64,000 nucleotides of DNA, taken from JALYOC01 sp036675345 (GTDB lineage: Bacteria > Myxococcota > Myxococcia > Myxococcales > Myxococcaceae). Both the position numbers and the translations under genes were made by a program. Under the pieces are notes generated by a model. It worked only from the letters and a program-made list of their open reading frames with translations, had not been told where the DNA came from and ran no database searches. The stretch is from NCBI GenBank assembly GCA_036675345.1, contig JAKFFE010000031.1, positions 62,001-126,000 of the forward strand, in the 5' to 3' direction. Shown here piece by piece: positions 50,958-58,062 of this stretch. Numbering within the stretch: the stretch's first letter is position 1; the number at the start of each line of letters is the position of its first letter.

Positions 50958-51911
50958 ATGCCGGATCGGGTTCGCATCGTCAGCTACAACGTCCGCTACT
51001 TCGGCAATGCGCTGGGGGGGCTGGCCAGCACCCCGGGCATCAAGCGGCGCATCGCCCAGCAGTTGCTCTCGCTGGACCCGCTGCCGGATCTGATCTGCCT
51101 CCAGGAGGTGGAGACCCTGTCCCTGCGCTCCAGCCTGGCCAGCCGCCGCTCGCGGCCGGGGGAGACCCAGCTGGAGCAGTTCATGGTGCGGATGAACGAG
51201 AAGTGGGACCCGGCCCGCGGACCGTTCCCGTTCGAGGCGTTCTACTTCCGCGCCCACACCTACAAGGTCGGGGAGCTGCTGCCGATCTACACCACCGGGT
51301 TGGCGGTGGTGGTGAACACCCAGCGGCTGAAGGTGGAGGGGCACAACGCCGAGGCCCCGGACAACATCACCTACCACCACACCGAACGATTCAAGGACCG
51401 CAAGCAGAGCCGGATCTGCGCCCACCTCAAGCTGATCGACTCCCAGGGGCAGCCGTTCCACATCTTCAACACCCACCTCAGTCTGCCCACCCCGTTCACC
51501 AAGGGGTTCTGGTCCCAGAAGGACAAGATGGGACATGGGCCCAACCAGGTCCATGAGGCGCGCTCGCTGGTCGGCTTCGTGAAGAAGCACTCGGGGGACG
51601 ATCCGTTCGTGGTGTGCGGTGACTTCAACTCGCCGCCCGGCTCCCCGGTCTACCGCTACCTCACCGAGGAGTGCGGCCTGTGCAGCGCGCAGCAGCAGCT
51701 GGGGCAGATCGACGGCTCGCACCCGCGCGCCTTCCCCACCGCGGGCTTCATGCACCTGCGGATGCACCTCGATCACCTGTTCTCCGGGGGCGCGGTGCAG
51801 TGGCTGGATCTGAATGGCACCCAGGCGATCACCGACCCCCGCTGCGCGTTCAAGGGGATGTCGGATCACGTCCCCCTGATCGGCCAGTTCGAACTGCGAC
51901 CGCGCGGGTAG
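50958..51911 (+). CDS. Endonuclease/exonuclease/phosphatase (EEP) family hydrolase
   Basis: A 317-residue protein without a signal peptide. The EEP catalytic motifs are present: SYNVRY (Asn), CLQEVE (metal-binding Glu), FNTHLS, VVCGDFNSPPGS (Asp/Asn) and the final DHV in GMSDHVPLIG, with HLDHLF before it. These enzymes cleave phosphodiester bonds in nucleic acids, sphingomyelin or phosphoinositides; the motifs do not tell which. It follows a lipoprotein gene by 14 nt and probably shares its transcript. Confidence 0.88.
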   Translation: MPDRVRIVSYNVRYFGNALGGLASTPGIKRRIAQQLLSLDPLPDLICLQEVETLSLRSSLASRRSRPGETQLEQFMVRMNEKWDPARGPFPFEAFYFRAHTYKVGELLPIYTTGLAVVVNTQRLKVEGHNAEAPDNITYHHTERFKDRKQSRICAHLKLIDSQGQPFHIFNTHLSLPTPFTKGFWSQKDKMGHGPNQVHEARSLVGFVKKHSGDDPFVVCGDFNSPPGSPVYRYLTEECGLCSAQQQLGQIDGSHPRAFPTAGFMHLRMHLDHLFSGGAVQWLDLNGTQAITDPRCAFKGMSDHVPLIGQFELRPRG

Positions 51912-51920
51912 GCCTGAACA

Positions 51921-52036
51921 CCCGTCCCGTTGGACGGACGGCGCCCTCCGGCGCGGAGACGGGCGGCGGCGGTAACCGCCTGCTTTCCGGTCACGGCGGG
52001 ACGGGTACGCGGACTGCACAGCGCGGTGAGCGCTGT
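51921..52036 (+). ncRNA. Structured RNA leader candidate upstream of the DCC-family gene
   Basis: A 9-bp closing stem (CCCGTCCCG at 51921-51929 with CGGGACGGG at 51997-52005) encloses two hairpins: GCGCC-CTCC-GGCGC (51941-51954) and GGCGG-TAA-CCGCC (51968-51980). A third perfect hairpin (ACAGCGC-GGTGA-GCGCTGT, 52018-52036) follows. AGACGGG (51957-51963) could pair alternatively with CCCGTCT downstream. No known riboswitch class was recognised. The high G+C means chance stems are common, so this is only a candidate. Confidence 0.4.
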
Positions 52037-52163
52037 CTCTCCCGTCTTTGCTGGAGCACCCATGGCCCCGGGCAATTCCCGCCCCACTCCATTAGATCAG
52101 GTCGGACTCCCCACGCCGATCCAGACCGACCGGCGCCCGCTGTACCCAGAGGTGAGACGGCAG

Positions 52164-52577
52164 ATGGACAGGGCAATCGTGACCACCGGCGCGCCGGGGC
52201 AGGACACCATCCTCTACGACGGGCACTGTCGGCTGTGCCGCGGCGCGGCCGGCCACCTGCGGCGGTTGGTGCCCGCGGGGAAGGTCAGCCTGGCCTCCTT
52301 CCGGGAGCCGGCGGTGCTGGCCCGTTTCCCCGGGGTCTCGCTGGAACGCTGCGAGGCGGCCATGCAGTACGTCCGGGCAGATGGCACCGTCTACGAAGGG
52401 GCGGCGGCGGTGGTCCAGGCGCTGCGCCACCGCTGGCTGGGAAAGCTGGCCCTGGTCTACTACCTCCCCGGGATCCGGCAGCTGGCGGACGCGCTCTACC
52501 GGCTGGTGGCCCGCTACCGCTTCCGGATTGCCGGGCGGACCTGTGACGACGCCGGCTGCGCGGTCCATCTGCGCTGA
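52164..52577 (+). CDS. DCC-family thiol-disulfide oxidoreductase (DUF393)
   Basis: A 137-residue protein with the family motif ILYDGHCRLCRGA (C-x2-C redox pair at about residues 22 and 25). Other conserved features are YVRADGTVYEGAAAVVQAL and the late helix YYLPGIRQLADALYRLVARY. DCC proteins are predicted thioredoxin-like thiol oxidoreductases; no activity has been widely established. ATG 52164 is used. An in-frame ATG at 52062 would add 34 residues directly after the structured leader and cannot be excluded. Confidence 0.85.
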   Translation: MDRAIVTTGAPGQDTILYDGHCRLCRGAAGHLRRLVPAGKVSLASFREPAVLARFPGVSLERCEAAMQYVRADGTVYEGAAAVVQALRHRWLGKLALVYYLPGIRQLADALYRLVARYRFRIAGRTCDDAGCAVHLR

Positions 52578-52682
52578 TCGCCGCTGAAATTCGCCCCAGC
52601 CTGCACGCGTCCCCGGAAGGGTGGCGCCCGGGGCCGAGTTCTTCTTAGTTATTGGGTCTGCGGTCGCCCGAATTTTGGACCC

Positions 52683-52703
52683 ACAACGATGGGAAATCGT
52701 TGT
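52683..52703. promoter_or_regulatory. Inverted repeat ACAACGAT-N5-ATCGTTGT
   Basis: A perfect 8-bp inverted repeat with a 5-nt centre in an A/T-rich patch, about 50 nt upstream of the small-RNA promoter. It could be an operator. There is no T-run, so termination is less likely. Confidence 0.4.
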
Positions 52704-52752
52704 AGTTCTCGGGACGTAAGAATTTTCAACCCGCGCACGCAACTCCCGGGCG

Positions 52753-52781
52753 TTGATGTGCGATAACGTGGGTGATAGATG
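52753..52781 (+). promoter_or_regulatory. Sigma70-type promoter of the small RNA
   Basis: TTGATG (52753-52758), a 17-nt spacer, then TAGATG (52776-52781). This is a near-canonical -35/-10 pair; transcription would start near 52788. Confidence 0.6.
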
Positions 52782-52787
52782 TTTTTG

Positions 52788-52871
52788 TAGGCAAGCCTTG
52801 AGGGCGAGGAGCTTCACGGCTCCTCATCAGGGGCACAGGGCGACGGCAAGCGTCCTGTGCCCCATTTTTTT
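52788..52871 (+). ncRNA. Predicted small RNA, about 84 nt, with intrinsic terminator
   Basis: Downstream of a good promoter the transcript would hold a small AGGC-AA-GCCT hairpin and a perfect hairpin GAGGAGC-TTCACG-GCTCCTC (52806-52825). A strong 13-bp terminator stem follows (52830-52863, GGGGCACAGG paired with CCTGTGCCCC and three inner pairs), then seven T's (52865-52871). There is no ORF with the local codon bias. The terminator points away from the flanking minus-strand RNA methyltransferase gene, whose stop is 3 nt beyond. No known RNA family was recognised. Confidence 0.65.
52830..52871 (+). terminator. Intrinsic terminator of the small RNA
   Basis: A 13-bp stem (one G-U) with an 8-nt loop, followed by ATTTTTTT. 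It is the clearest rho-independent terminator in the window. Confidence 0.85.
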
Positions 52872-52873
52872 GC

Positions 52874-53605
52874 CTACTCCGGCAGCCTCTTGCCCACCGC
52901 TCTGAGCGCCGCGTTCCACAGCGAGGCCTCCTGGGCGGTGAGCTCGGCGCGGGTCAGCGGGGCCATCAAATCCCGCAGACCGTGGCGCTCGGGCTGGGAG
53001 AGAAAGCCCCCCCGTCGCAGCAGTCCCTCCAGCGACTCCTGGACTCCCGCCAGCTGGGAATCACTGGCCGGCCGGGCCCGGGGTGGGGGAGGGCGGGTCA
53101 CCGCGCTCAGTCGCGCCCGCTGCAGCTCGTAGGCGTAGAGCAGCGCCGACTGGGCCAGGTTCACCGACGGCTGTTCCCCGGAGGTGGGGATGGAGGAGAG
53201 CGCGTGGCAGCGCTGGACCTCGAGGTTGGTCATCCCGCTGCGTTCGTCCCCGAACACGATCGCCACCGGACCCTCGGCGGCCCGCCGGACCGCCTCGGTG
53301 GCCAGCTCCTCGGGGGAGATCCGCCGCTTCCCCTCCACGTGCCGGGAGCTGGTCCCCACCACCCACACGCAGTCGGAGATCACCGCCTCCAGGGACGGCG
53401 CGCGGACCGCGGTGTCCAGCAGCTCCTCGGCGTGGACCGCCATCCGCCGCGCCCCCTCCCAGTCGGTGACCTCCGGCTCCACCAGGGCCCACTCCCGCAA
53501 GGAGAAGTTCTTCATCGCCCGGGCCACCGCGCCGACGTTCTCCGACACCCGGGGACGGAGAAGCACCAGACGCAGCGGCAAGGGAGGAAGCGGGGGGGCA
53601 GCCAT
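52874..53605 (-). CDS. TrmJ-like SPOUT RNA methyltransferase
   Basis: A 243-residue SpoU/TrmJ-type protein. Motif 1 VLLRPRVSENVGAVARAMKN is at the N-terminus. Motif 2 is in VAIVFGDERSGMTNLEVQRC, and motif 3 SGEQPSVNLAQSALLYAYEL binds SAM in the trefoil knot. TrmJ makes 2'-O-methyl C/U32 in tRNAs. The C-terminal ~75 residues are helical (LLRRGGFLSQPERHGLRDLM), as in TrmJ. The exact target cannot be told from sequence. ATG 53605 is used; a TTG nine codons upstream is possible. It diverges from the PhoD gene. Confidence 0.85.
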   Translation of the reverse strand: MAAPPLPPLPLRLVLLRPRVSENVGAVARAMKNFSLREWALVEPEVTDWEGARRMAVHAEELLDTAVRAPSLEAVISDCVWVVGTSSRHVEGKRRISPEELATEAVRRAAEGPVAIVFGDERSGMTNLEVQRCHALSSIPTSGEQPSVNLAQSALLYAYELQRARLSAVTRPPPPRARPASDSQLAGVQESLEGLLRRGGFLSQPERHGLRDLMAPLTRAELTAQEASLWNAALRAVGKRLPE

Positions 53606-53661
53606 GGCGCTGATCAGAACCCGGCGCGGCAAGGCTTGGCCAGCTAGGATTCGCGTTCCCG

Positions 53662-54948
53662 ATGCTCCGCCGACTCCTGCTCGCCGCCACCTTGGGGTGG
53701 GTCTCCTGCACCAGCCCGATCCGGCTCCCGGAGAGTTCGCTGCTGTTCCCGCTGGGGGTGGCCAGTGGCGCCCCGGCGCCGGATTCCATCCAGCTGTGGA
53801 CCCGCTACCAGGGCAGCCGGGGCCTGCGTTACGAGATCTGGCCCCAGGGCGCCGAGGGCCTGGAGACCTCCTCCCGCGGCGAGGTGACCGTGTTGCCCGG
53901 CGGGTTCGCCCAGCTGGAGGTCCGGGGCCTGGCCCCCGCCTCCGACTACAGCTACGGGTTCTTCGAGGAGGGCGAGGGAGGCAGCCGCAGCCGGGTGGGG
54001 CGCTTTCGGACCGCGCCCGCCGTGGGGGATTCCCCCCCGGTCCGGTTCTCGATCTTCTCCTGCGCCAAGAACGGCAACCCGATGGAGCTGATGGAGCGGG
54101 CCGCGGAGTCCCCCGTGGATGCCGCCCTCTTCCTGGGGGACACCGTGTACGCGGACTCCGCCAGGGACCTGGAGGGCTACCGGGCCAAGTGGACGGAGAA
54201 CCTCTCCACCCTCGGGTTCCGGTCGGTGCGGGGGTCGACGCCGATCCTGGCCACCTGGGATGACCACGAGGTGGTCAACAACTGGTCCGGGGCCCTGCCC
54301 AGCTCGGTCAAGCAGTCCGCCGGGATGCAGGCCTTCTTCGACTTCGTTCCCATGCGCCGCGATCCGCTGGTCCCCCAGCGGCTGTGGCACTCGGTCCGCT
54401 TCGGGCGCACCGCTGAGGTGTTCGTGCTGGACTCCCGCGCCGAGCGCGAGCCGACCGGACGGGAGACCGCCACCGCGCAGTACCTGTCCGCGGCGCAACT
54501 TCAGTGGCTGGTGGACGGGCTGTCCGCCAGCGAGGCCCGGTTCAAGGTGGTGATGAACTCGGTGCCGATCACCGACTTCCCGGGGCTGTTCGACGCCGCC
54601 GCCGACGATCGCTGGGAGGGGTACGCGGCCCAGCGCACCCACCTGCTCTCCGAGATCGAGACCCGCGGGATCCCGGGGGTGATCTTCGTGGCCGGAGACT
54701 TCCACCTCGGCAGCGTGGGCAAGGTGGCCCCCTCTGGCCCCGGCGCCTCGTTGATGGAGGTGGTGGTGGGGCCGGCCTCCAACTTCACCAACCCCCTGGC
54801 CGGGCTGCTGGGCCCGCCGCAGTTCGACTGGGCCAAGGACGTCAACAACTACGCCCTGCTGGATCTGGACCCCGAGACCGGGGAGGCCACGGTCACCTTC
54901 CGCGACCAGCGGGGGCTGATCCTATTCCAGCGCGTCTACTCGCCCTGA
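53662..54948 (+). CDS. PhoD-family alkaline phosphatase lipoprotein
   Basis: A 428-residue protein. The signal ends in lipobox VSC. The N-terminal fibronectin-like PhoD domain (FPLGVASGAPAPDSIQLWTR) is followed by the metallophosphatase core: FSCAKNG, FLGDTVYAD (metal-binding Asp), ILATWDDHEVVNNW and VAGDFHLGSV. PhoD enzymes hydrolyse phosphodiesters and monoesters with Fe and Ca at the cell surface. Export here is as a lipoprotein rather than by a twin-arginine signal (no RR motif). A TAGGAT -10 box lies 11 nt before the ATG. The 3' end overlaps the convergent HAD gene by 13 nt. Confidence 0.9.
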   Translation: MLRRLLLAATLGWVSCTSPIRLPESSLLFPLGVASGAPAPDSIQLWTRYQGSRGLRYEIWPQGAEGLETSSRGEVTVLPGGFAQLEVRGLAPASDYSYGFFEEGEGGSRSRVGRFRTAPAVGDSPPVRFSIFSCAKNGNPMELMERAAESPVDAALFLGDTVYADSARDLEGYRAKWTENLSTLGFRSVRGSTPILATWDDHEVVNNWSGALPSSVKQSAGMQAFFDFVPMRRDPLVPQRLWHSVRFGRTAEVFVLDSRAEREPTGRETATAQYLSAAQLQWLVDGLSASEARFKVVMNSVPITDFPGLFDAAADDRWEGYAAQRTHLLSEIETRGIPGVIFVAGDFHLGSVGKVAPSGPGASLMEVVVGPASNFTNPLAGLLGPPQFDWAKDVNNYALLDLDPETGEATVTFRDQRGLILFQRVYSP

Positions 54949-55544
54949 CCCTCCAGGCCGAGGCGGCGCAGCTGTCCTTGAAAGGTCTGCGCGTCGGTGA
55001 AGACCTCCCCCTGGATTCCCAGGGCCCGGGCCGCCTCCACGTACTCCTGCATGTCGTCGAAGAACGCGGCCTGCCGCGGCCCCACCCCCGCGCGCCGCAG
55101 CGCCTCCCAGAAGATCTCCGGATCCGGCTTCACCATCCCCACCTCGTTGGAGAGGACCAGATGATCGAACCTGCTCAACAGTGGCAGGCGGGGGAGCAGG
55201 TATTGGACGTGGAGCACGTTGGTGTTGGAGAGCAGCACCAGCTTCACCCTCCCCACCAGCCGCTCCACCATCGGCAGCACCTCCTGGTGGATCCGGAAGT
55301 GGCAGCTCCACAGCGGGGCGAACTCCTCCATCGGGATGTCCACCCCCAGCTGGCCGCACACCCGCGCGCGGATCCCCTCCGCGTCCAGCTCTCCGCGGTT
55401 GGCCGCCAGCCAGTCGGGGCCCAGGAGCTGCCGGGCCAGCAGGGCCGGATCCTTGCCTCCGCGCTCCGCCAGCCGGGCGAAGAGCAGGGCGTTGTCGTGG
55501 AAGGCGAGGACGTTTCCCAGGTCGAGGATCAGCGCTTGAATCAC
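54936..55544 (-). CDS. HAD-superfamily hydrolase (YihX-like)
   Basis: A 202-residue protein. Motif I LILDLGNVLAFHD has the nucleophile Asp, with Gly-Asn in place of the DxD second Asp, as in YihX-type HAD-IA phosphatases. Motif II VLLSNTNVLH, motif III Lys in SNEVGMVKPDPEIFWEAL and motif IV FFDDMQEYVEAA are intact. The helical cap fits alpha-D-glucose-1-phosphate phosphatase relatives. GTG 55544 starts directly at the first strand. The substrate is uncertain. Confidence 0.88.
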   Translation of the reverse strand: MIQALILDLGNVLAFHDNALLFARLAERGGKDPALLARQLLGPDWLAANRGELDAEGIRARVCGQLGVDIPMEEFAPLWSCHFRIHQEVLPMVERLVGRVKLVLLSNTNVLHVQYLLPRLPLLSRFDHLVLSNEVGMVKPDPEIFWEALRRAGVGPRQAAFFDDMQEYVEAARALGIQGEVFTDAQTFQGQLRRLGLEGQGE

Positions 55545-55607
55545 CGGGGCAAGGTGCCCGCTGGGGAGGGGAGTGTCCACCCTGGAAAGCGGCCGGGGCA
55601 TCTGACT

Positions 55608-56258
55608 ATGAGTCGCGGTGAAATGATCGCCCTCGATCCGCACCCCCTCCTCGACGCCCGCGCCTTCGTCACCCGCTTTCCCTCGCCGCTGGGGGAGCTG
55701 CCTTCTCCCGCGTGGCTGCTGGCGCTGCTGACCCCGCAGACTCCCGATGCCCCGCTGCAGGCGGACGACGCGGTCCGGGGCGCGGTGCGCGAGCTGCTCC
55801 GTCAGGGCGGCTACAAGCCCACCGGCCGCGGCAAGCCCGCCTCCGAGTACCTGGTGCGCGCGGTGGGGGAGGGGGCCCTCTCCTCGATCAACCTGGCGGT
55901 CGATGTCTGCAACGTGGTCTCCCTGCACAGCGGCTTGCCGATCAGCGTGGTGGATCTGGACCGCGCCCGCTCGCCGTTCCGCCTGGGGCTGGGGGCTGCG
56001 GAGGCGCGCTACGTGTTCAACGCCTCGGGGCAGGAGATCGACGTGGCGGGGTTGCTGTGCCTGCACGACGCGGAGGGCCCCTGCGCCAACGCGGTCAAGG
56101 ACGCCCAGCGCACCAAGACCCACCCGGGGACCCAAAGCACCCTGACCGTGATCTGGGGCACCCGCGCCCTGGACGGCCGCGCCGAACAGACCGCCCGCTG
56201 GTACCGCTCCTTGCTGGAGCGGGCCGGCGCGGTCACCGAGGACGCGCCGGTCGCTTAA
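55608..56258 (+). CDS. B3/B4 tRNA-binding-domain protein
   Basis: A 216-residue protein with the B3/B4 fold known from the PheRS beta subunit and from stand-alone editing-like proteins: YLVRAVGEGALSSINLAVDV, NVVSLHSGLPISVVDLDRA, and FNASGQEIDVAGLLCLHDAE. These stand-alone members may bind or edit tRNA or modified amino acids; no catalysis is proven. ATG 55608 is used; ATG 55623 is an alternative. It precedes the CpxP-like pair. Confidence 0.83.
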   Translation: MSRGEMIALDPHPLLDARAFVTRFPSPLGELPSPAWLLALLTPQTPDAPLQADDAVRGAVRELLRQGGYKPTGRGKPASEYLVRAVGEGALSSINLAVDVCNVVSLHSGLPISVVDLDRARSPFRLGLGAAEARYVFNASGQEIDVAGLLCLHDAEGPCANAVKDAQRTKTHPGTQSTLTVIWGTRALDGRAEQTARWYRSLLERAGAVTEDAPVA

Positions 56259-56351
56259 CGCTTCTTCAAGAAGGTCCCCGACCTGGCTTCAAACAGCCTT
56301 CTTACGTTGCCAACACCGACGCACTCCTACGCGTCGCTGGAGGCTACGAAG

Positions 56352-56849
56352 ATGTTCGGATTCCTGATTGGCACGGCGTGTCTGGTGGGTTTGTACAAGG
56401 TGACTCGAGGCGGCTGGTGGCACCCCGGCCACCGGGGGCGCTGGGGACGCGGCCGCTGGATGCTGCGGGGACTGTTCCAGCGGCTGGACACCTCCCCAGG
56501 GCAGGAGAAGGTGATCACCGAGTCCTTCGAGGCCCTGCGCGGCGCCGCCTCCAAATTCCGGGGGGAGGCGGACAAGCTGCGCGCGGACCTCTCCGCCGCC
56601 CTGCGCGGGGAGACGATGGACCATGAGCCGCTCAAGGCCGCCTTCCACCGTCAGGACGCGCTGGTGGAGGCGCTGCGCCGGGAGCTGTTGGTCTCCCTGG
56701 GCAAGGTCCACGAGGCGCTCGATCCGCGGCAGCGCGGGGAGCTGGCGGAGCTGATCGAGTCCGGCTTCCGCGGCGGCCACTGTCACTCCGCCCATCGCTG
56801 CGGGCCGGGCGGGGACTGGCGGGAGACCCGCTACGCGCAGTCCCTCTGA
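56352..56849 (+). CDS. Spy/CpxP-like periplasmic sensor-chaperone protein
   Basis: A 165-residue protein. One N-terminal membrane helix (FGFLIGTACLVGLYKV) is followed by a Gly/Arg/Trp-rich segment. Then come long amphipathic helices of the Spy/CpxP/CnrR type (QEKVITESFEALRGAASKFR, ALDPRQRGELAELIES with an LTxxQ-like P-R-Q). The C-terminus has HCHSAHRC, a possible metal site. Such proteins sense misfolded protein or heavy metals and restrain a two-component system. The OmpR/HK pair starts about 535 nt downstream in the same direction. Confidence 0.72.
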   Translation: MFGFLIGTACLVGLYKVTRGGWWHPGHRGRWGRGRWMLRGLFQRLDTSPGQEKVITESFEALRGAASKFRGEADKLRADLSAALRGETMDHEPLKAAFHRQDALVEALRRELLVSLGKVHEALDPRQRGELAELIESGFRGGHCHSAHRCGPGGDWRETRYAQSL

Positions 56850-56882
56850 TTCCCCTTCATCCGATTCCCAGGAGAGATGACC

Positions 56883-57308
56883 ATGAGAAGACCCTTTCTG
56901 ATTGCGCTGTTGGTGACCGGGGTGGTGGCAGGCTACGGCTCGGCGTTCGCGCGGATGCGGCACCGCGGAGGCGGCGGCCACTGCGGGTGGAAGCAGCGGG
57001 CAAACGTGGAGGCCCAGCACCGGCAGGCCGGGGCGGTCAGCGCCGACACGGTGCGGGCCAATGAGGCGGCCACCCGGGCCCTGAGCGGGGCCACCGTGGC
57101 GCTGGAACAGGCGCGGCTGTCCCTGGTGGAGGCCACCTCCCAGAAGGAGACGGTCTCCCCCTCCGCCCCCTCCCCGGAGCTGGCCGCGCTGCAGGCCCAG
57201 ACCCAGCTGCAGGCCCAGGCGCTGACCATGGCCCAGGCGCAGGTCCAGGCCCTGACCCAGGCGCTGGCCCAGTCCCAGGCGCGCGCCCTGGCCGAACCGC
57301 GGAACTAG
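56883..57308 (+). CDS. Small exported Ala/Gln-rich protein in the CpxP-like operon
   Basis: A 141-residue protein with a signal peptide (FLIALLVTGVVAGYGSAFA) followed by MRHRGGGGHCGW. The rest is helical and rich in Ala and Gln (ALTMAQAQVQALTQALAQSQ), coiled-coil-like. GGAGAG lies 8 nt before ATG 56883, which decides against the ATG at 56877. It lies 33 nt after the Spy/CpxP-like gene and probably shares its function. No family is certain. Confidence 0.68.
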   Translation: MRRPFLIALLVTGVVAGYGSAFARMRHRGGGGHCGWKQRANVEAQHRQAGAVSADTVRANEAATRALSGATVALEQARLSLVEATSQKETVSPSAPSPELAALQAQTQLQAQALTMAQAQVQALTQALAQSQARALAEPRN

Positions 57309-57384
57309 CCGACCTCCTCCTTCACGGACCGGAAGGGACGCCCCCGTCCCTCCCGGTCCGGCTGCGTCTAGAGTGGACCCACCC

Positions 57385-58062
57385 ATGTCGCTGCGCGTGC
57401 TGCTGATCGATGACGACCTCCGCCTCCACCAGCTGCTGACCCAGTACCTGGAGCAGAACGGGGTCCAGCTGACCTGCGCCCCGGATGGCCTGCGGGGGCT
57501 GCAGCTGCTGGAGACCCAGGTCTTCGACGCGGTGCTGCTGGACGTGATGATGCCGGGCCTGGACGGGCTGGAGGTGTGCAAGCGGATCCGGGCCAGGAGC
57601 AACGTCCCGGTGCTGATGCTCACCGCCAAGGGGGACGAGACCGACCGGGTGGTGGGGCTGGAGCTGGGCGCGGACGACTACCTCTCCAAGCCATTTGGTC
57701 CTCGCGAGCTGCTGGCCCGGCTGCGGGCGGTGCTGCGCCGCGCCAAGCCGGAGGTGGTCTCCGAGCGGCTGTCCCTGGGAGAGATCCGGGTGGACGTGGG
57801 CACCCGGGAGGTCACCGTGGCCGGCAAGCTGGCCGACCTGACCGCGCTGGAGTTCGACATCCTGGTGGCGTTGATGCGGAGGCCGGGGCGGGTGATCTCC
57901 CGGGACACCCTGCTGGCGGAGGCCGGCCGCAACGACGTGGTGGTGGGGGAGCGCACGGTGGACGTGCACATCTCCCATCTGCGGCAGAAGCTGGGCGACG
58001 ATCCGCCGCGGCTGATCAAGACGGTGCGGGGGGTGGGCTATGTGCTCACCAAGGACGCGTGA
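57385..58062 (+). CDS. OmpR/PhoB-family response regulator
   Basis: A 225-residue protein. The receiver domain has the acidic pocket DDD (9-11), phospho-acceptor Asp53 in LLDVMMPG, Thr in LMLTAKGDE and Lys in SKPFGPREL. The C-terminal winged helix has TALEFDILVALMRRPGRVIS and ERTVDVHISHLRQKLGDD. It should activate or repress envelope genes when phosphorylated by the kinase encoded next. The stop overlaps the kinase start (GTGA). A TAGAGT box lies 10 nt before the ATG. Confidence 0.93.
   Translation: MSLRVLLIDDDLRLHQLLTQYLEQNGVQLTCAPDGLRGLQLLETQVFDAVLLDVMMPGLDGLEVCKRIRARSNVPVLMLTAKGDETDRVVGLELGADDYLSKPFGPRELLARLRAVLRRAKPEVVSERLSLGEIRVDVGTREVTVAGKLADLTALEFDILVALMRRPGRVISRDTLLAEAGRNDVVVGERTVDVHISHLRQKLGDDPPRLIKTVRGVGYVLTKDA

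Noticed and set aside
51921..52036. Known riboswitch classes (TPP, cobalamin, c-di-GMP, fluoride, guanidine)
   Set aside because: None of the conserved core boxes could be found; only secondary structure supports the candidate.
52674..52703. Terminator of the DCC gene
   Set aside because: The inverted repeat there is short and A/T-rich and is not followed by a T-run, so an operator reading is preferred.
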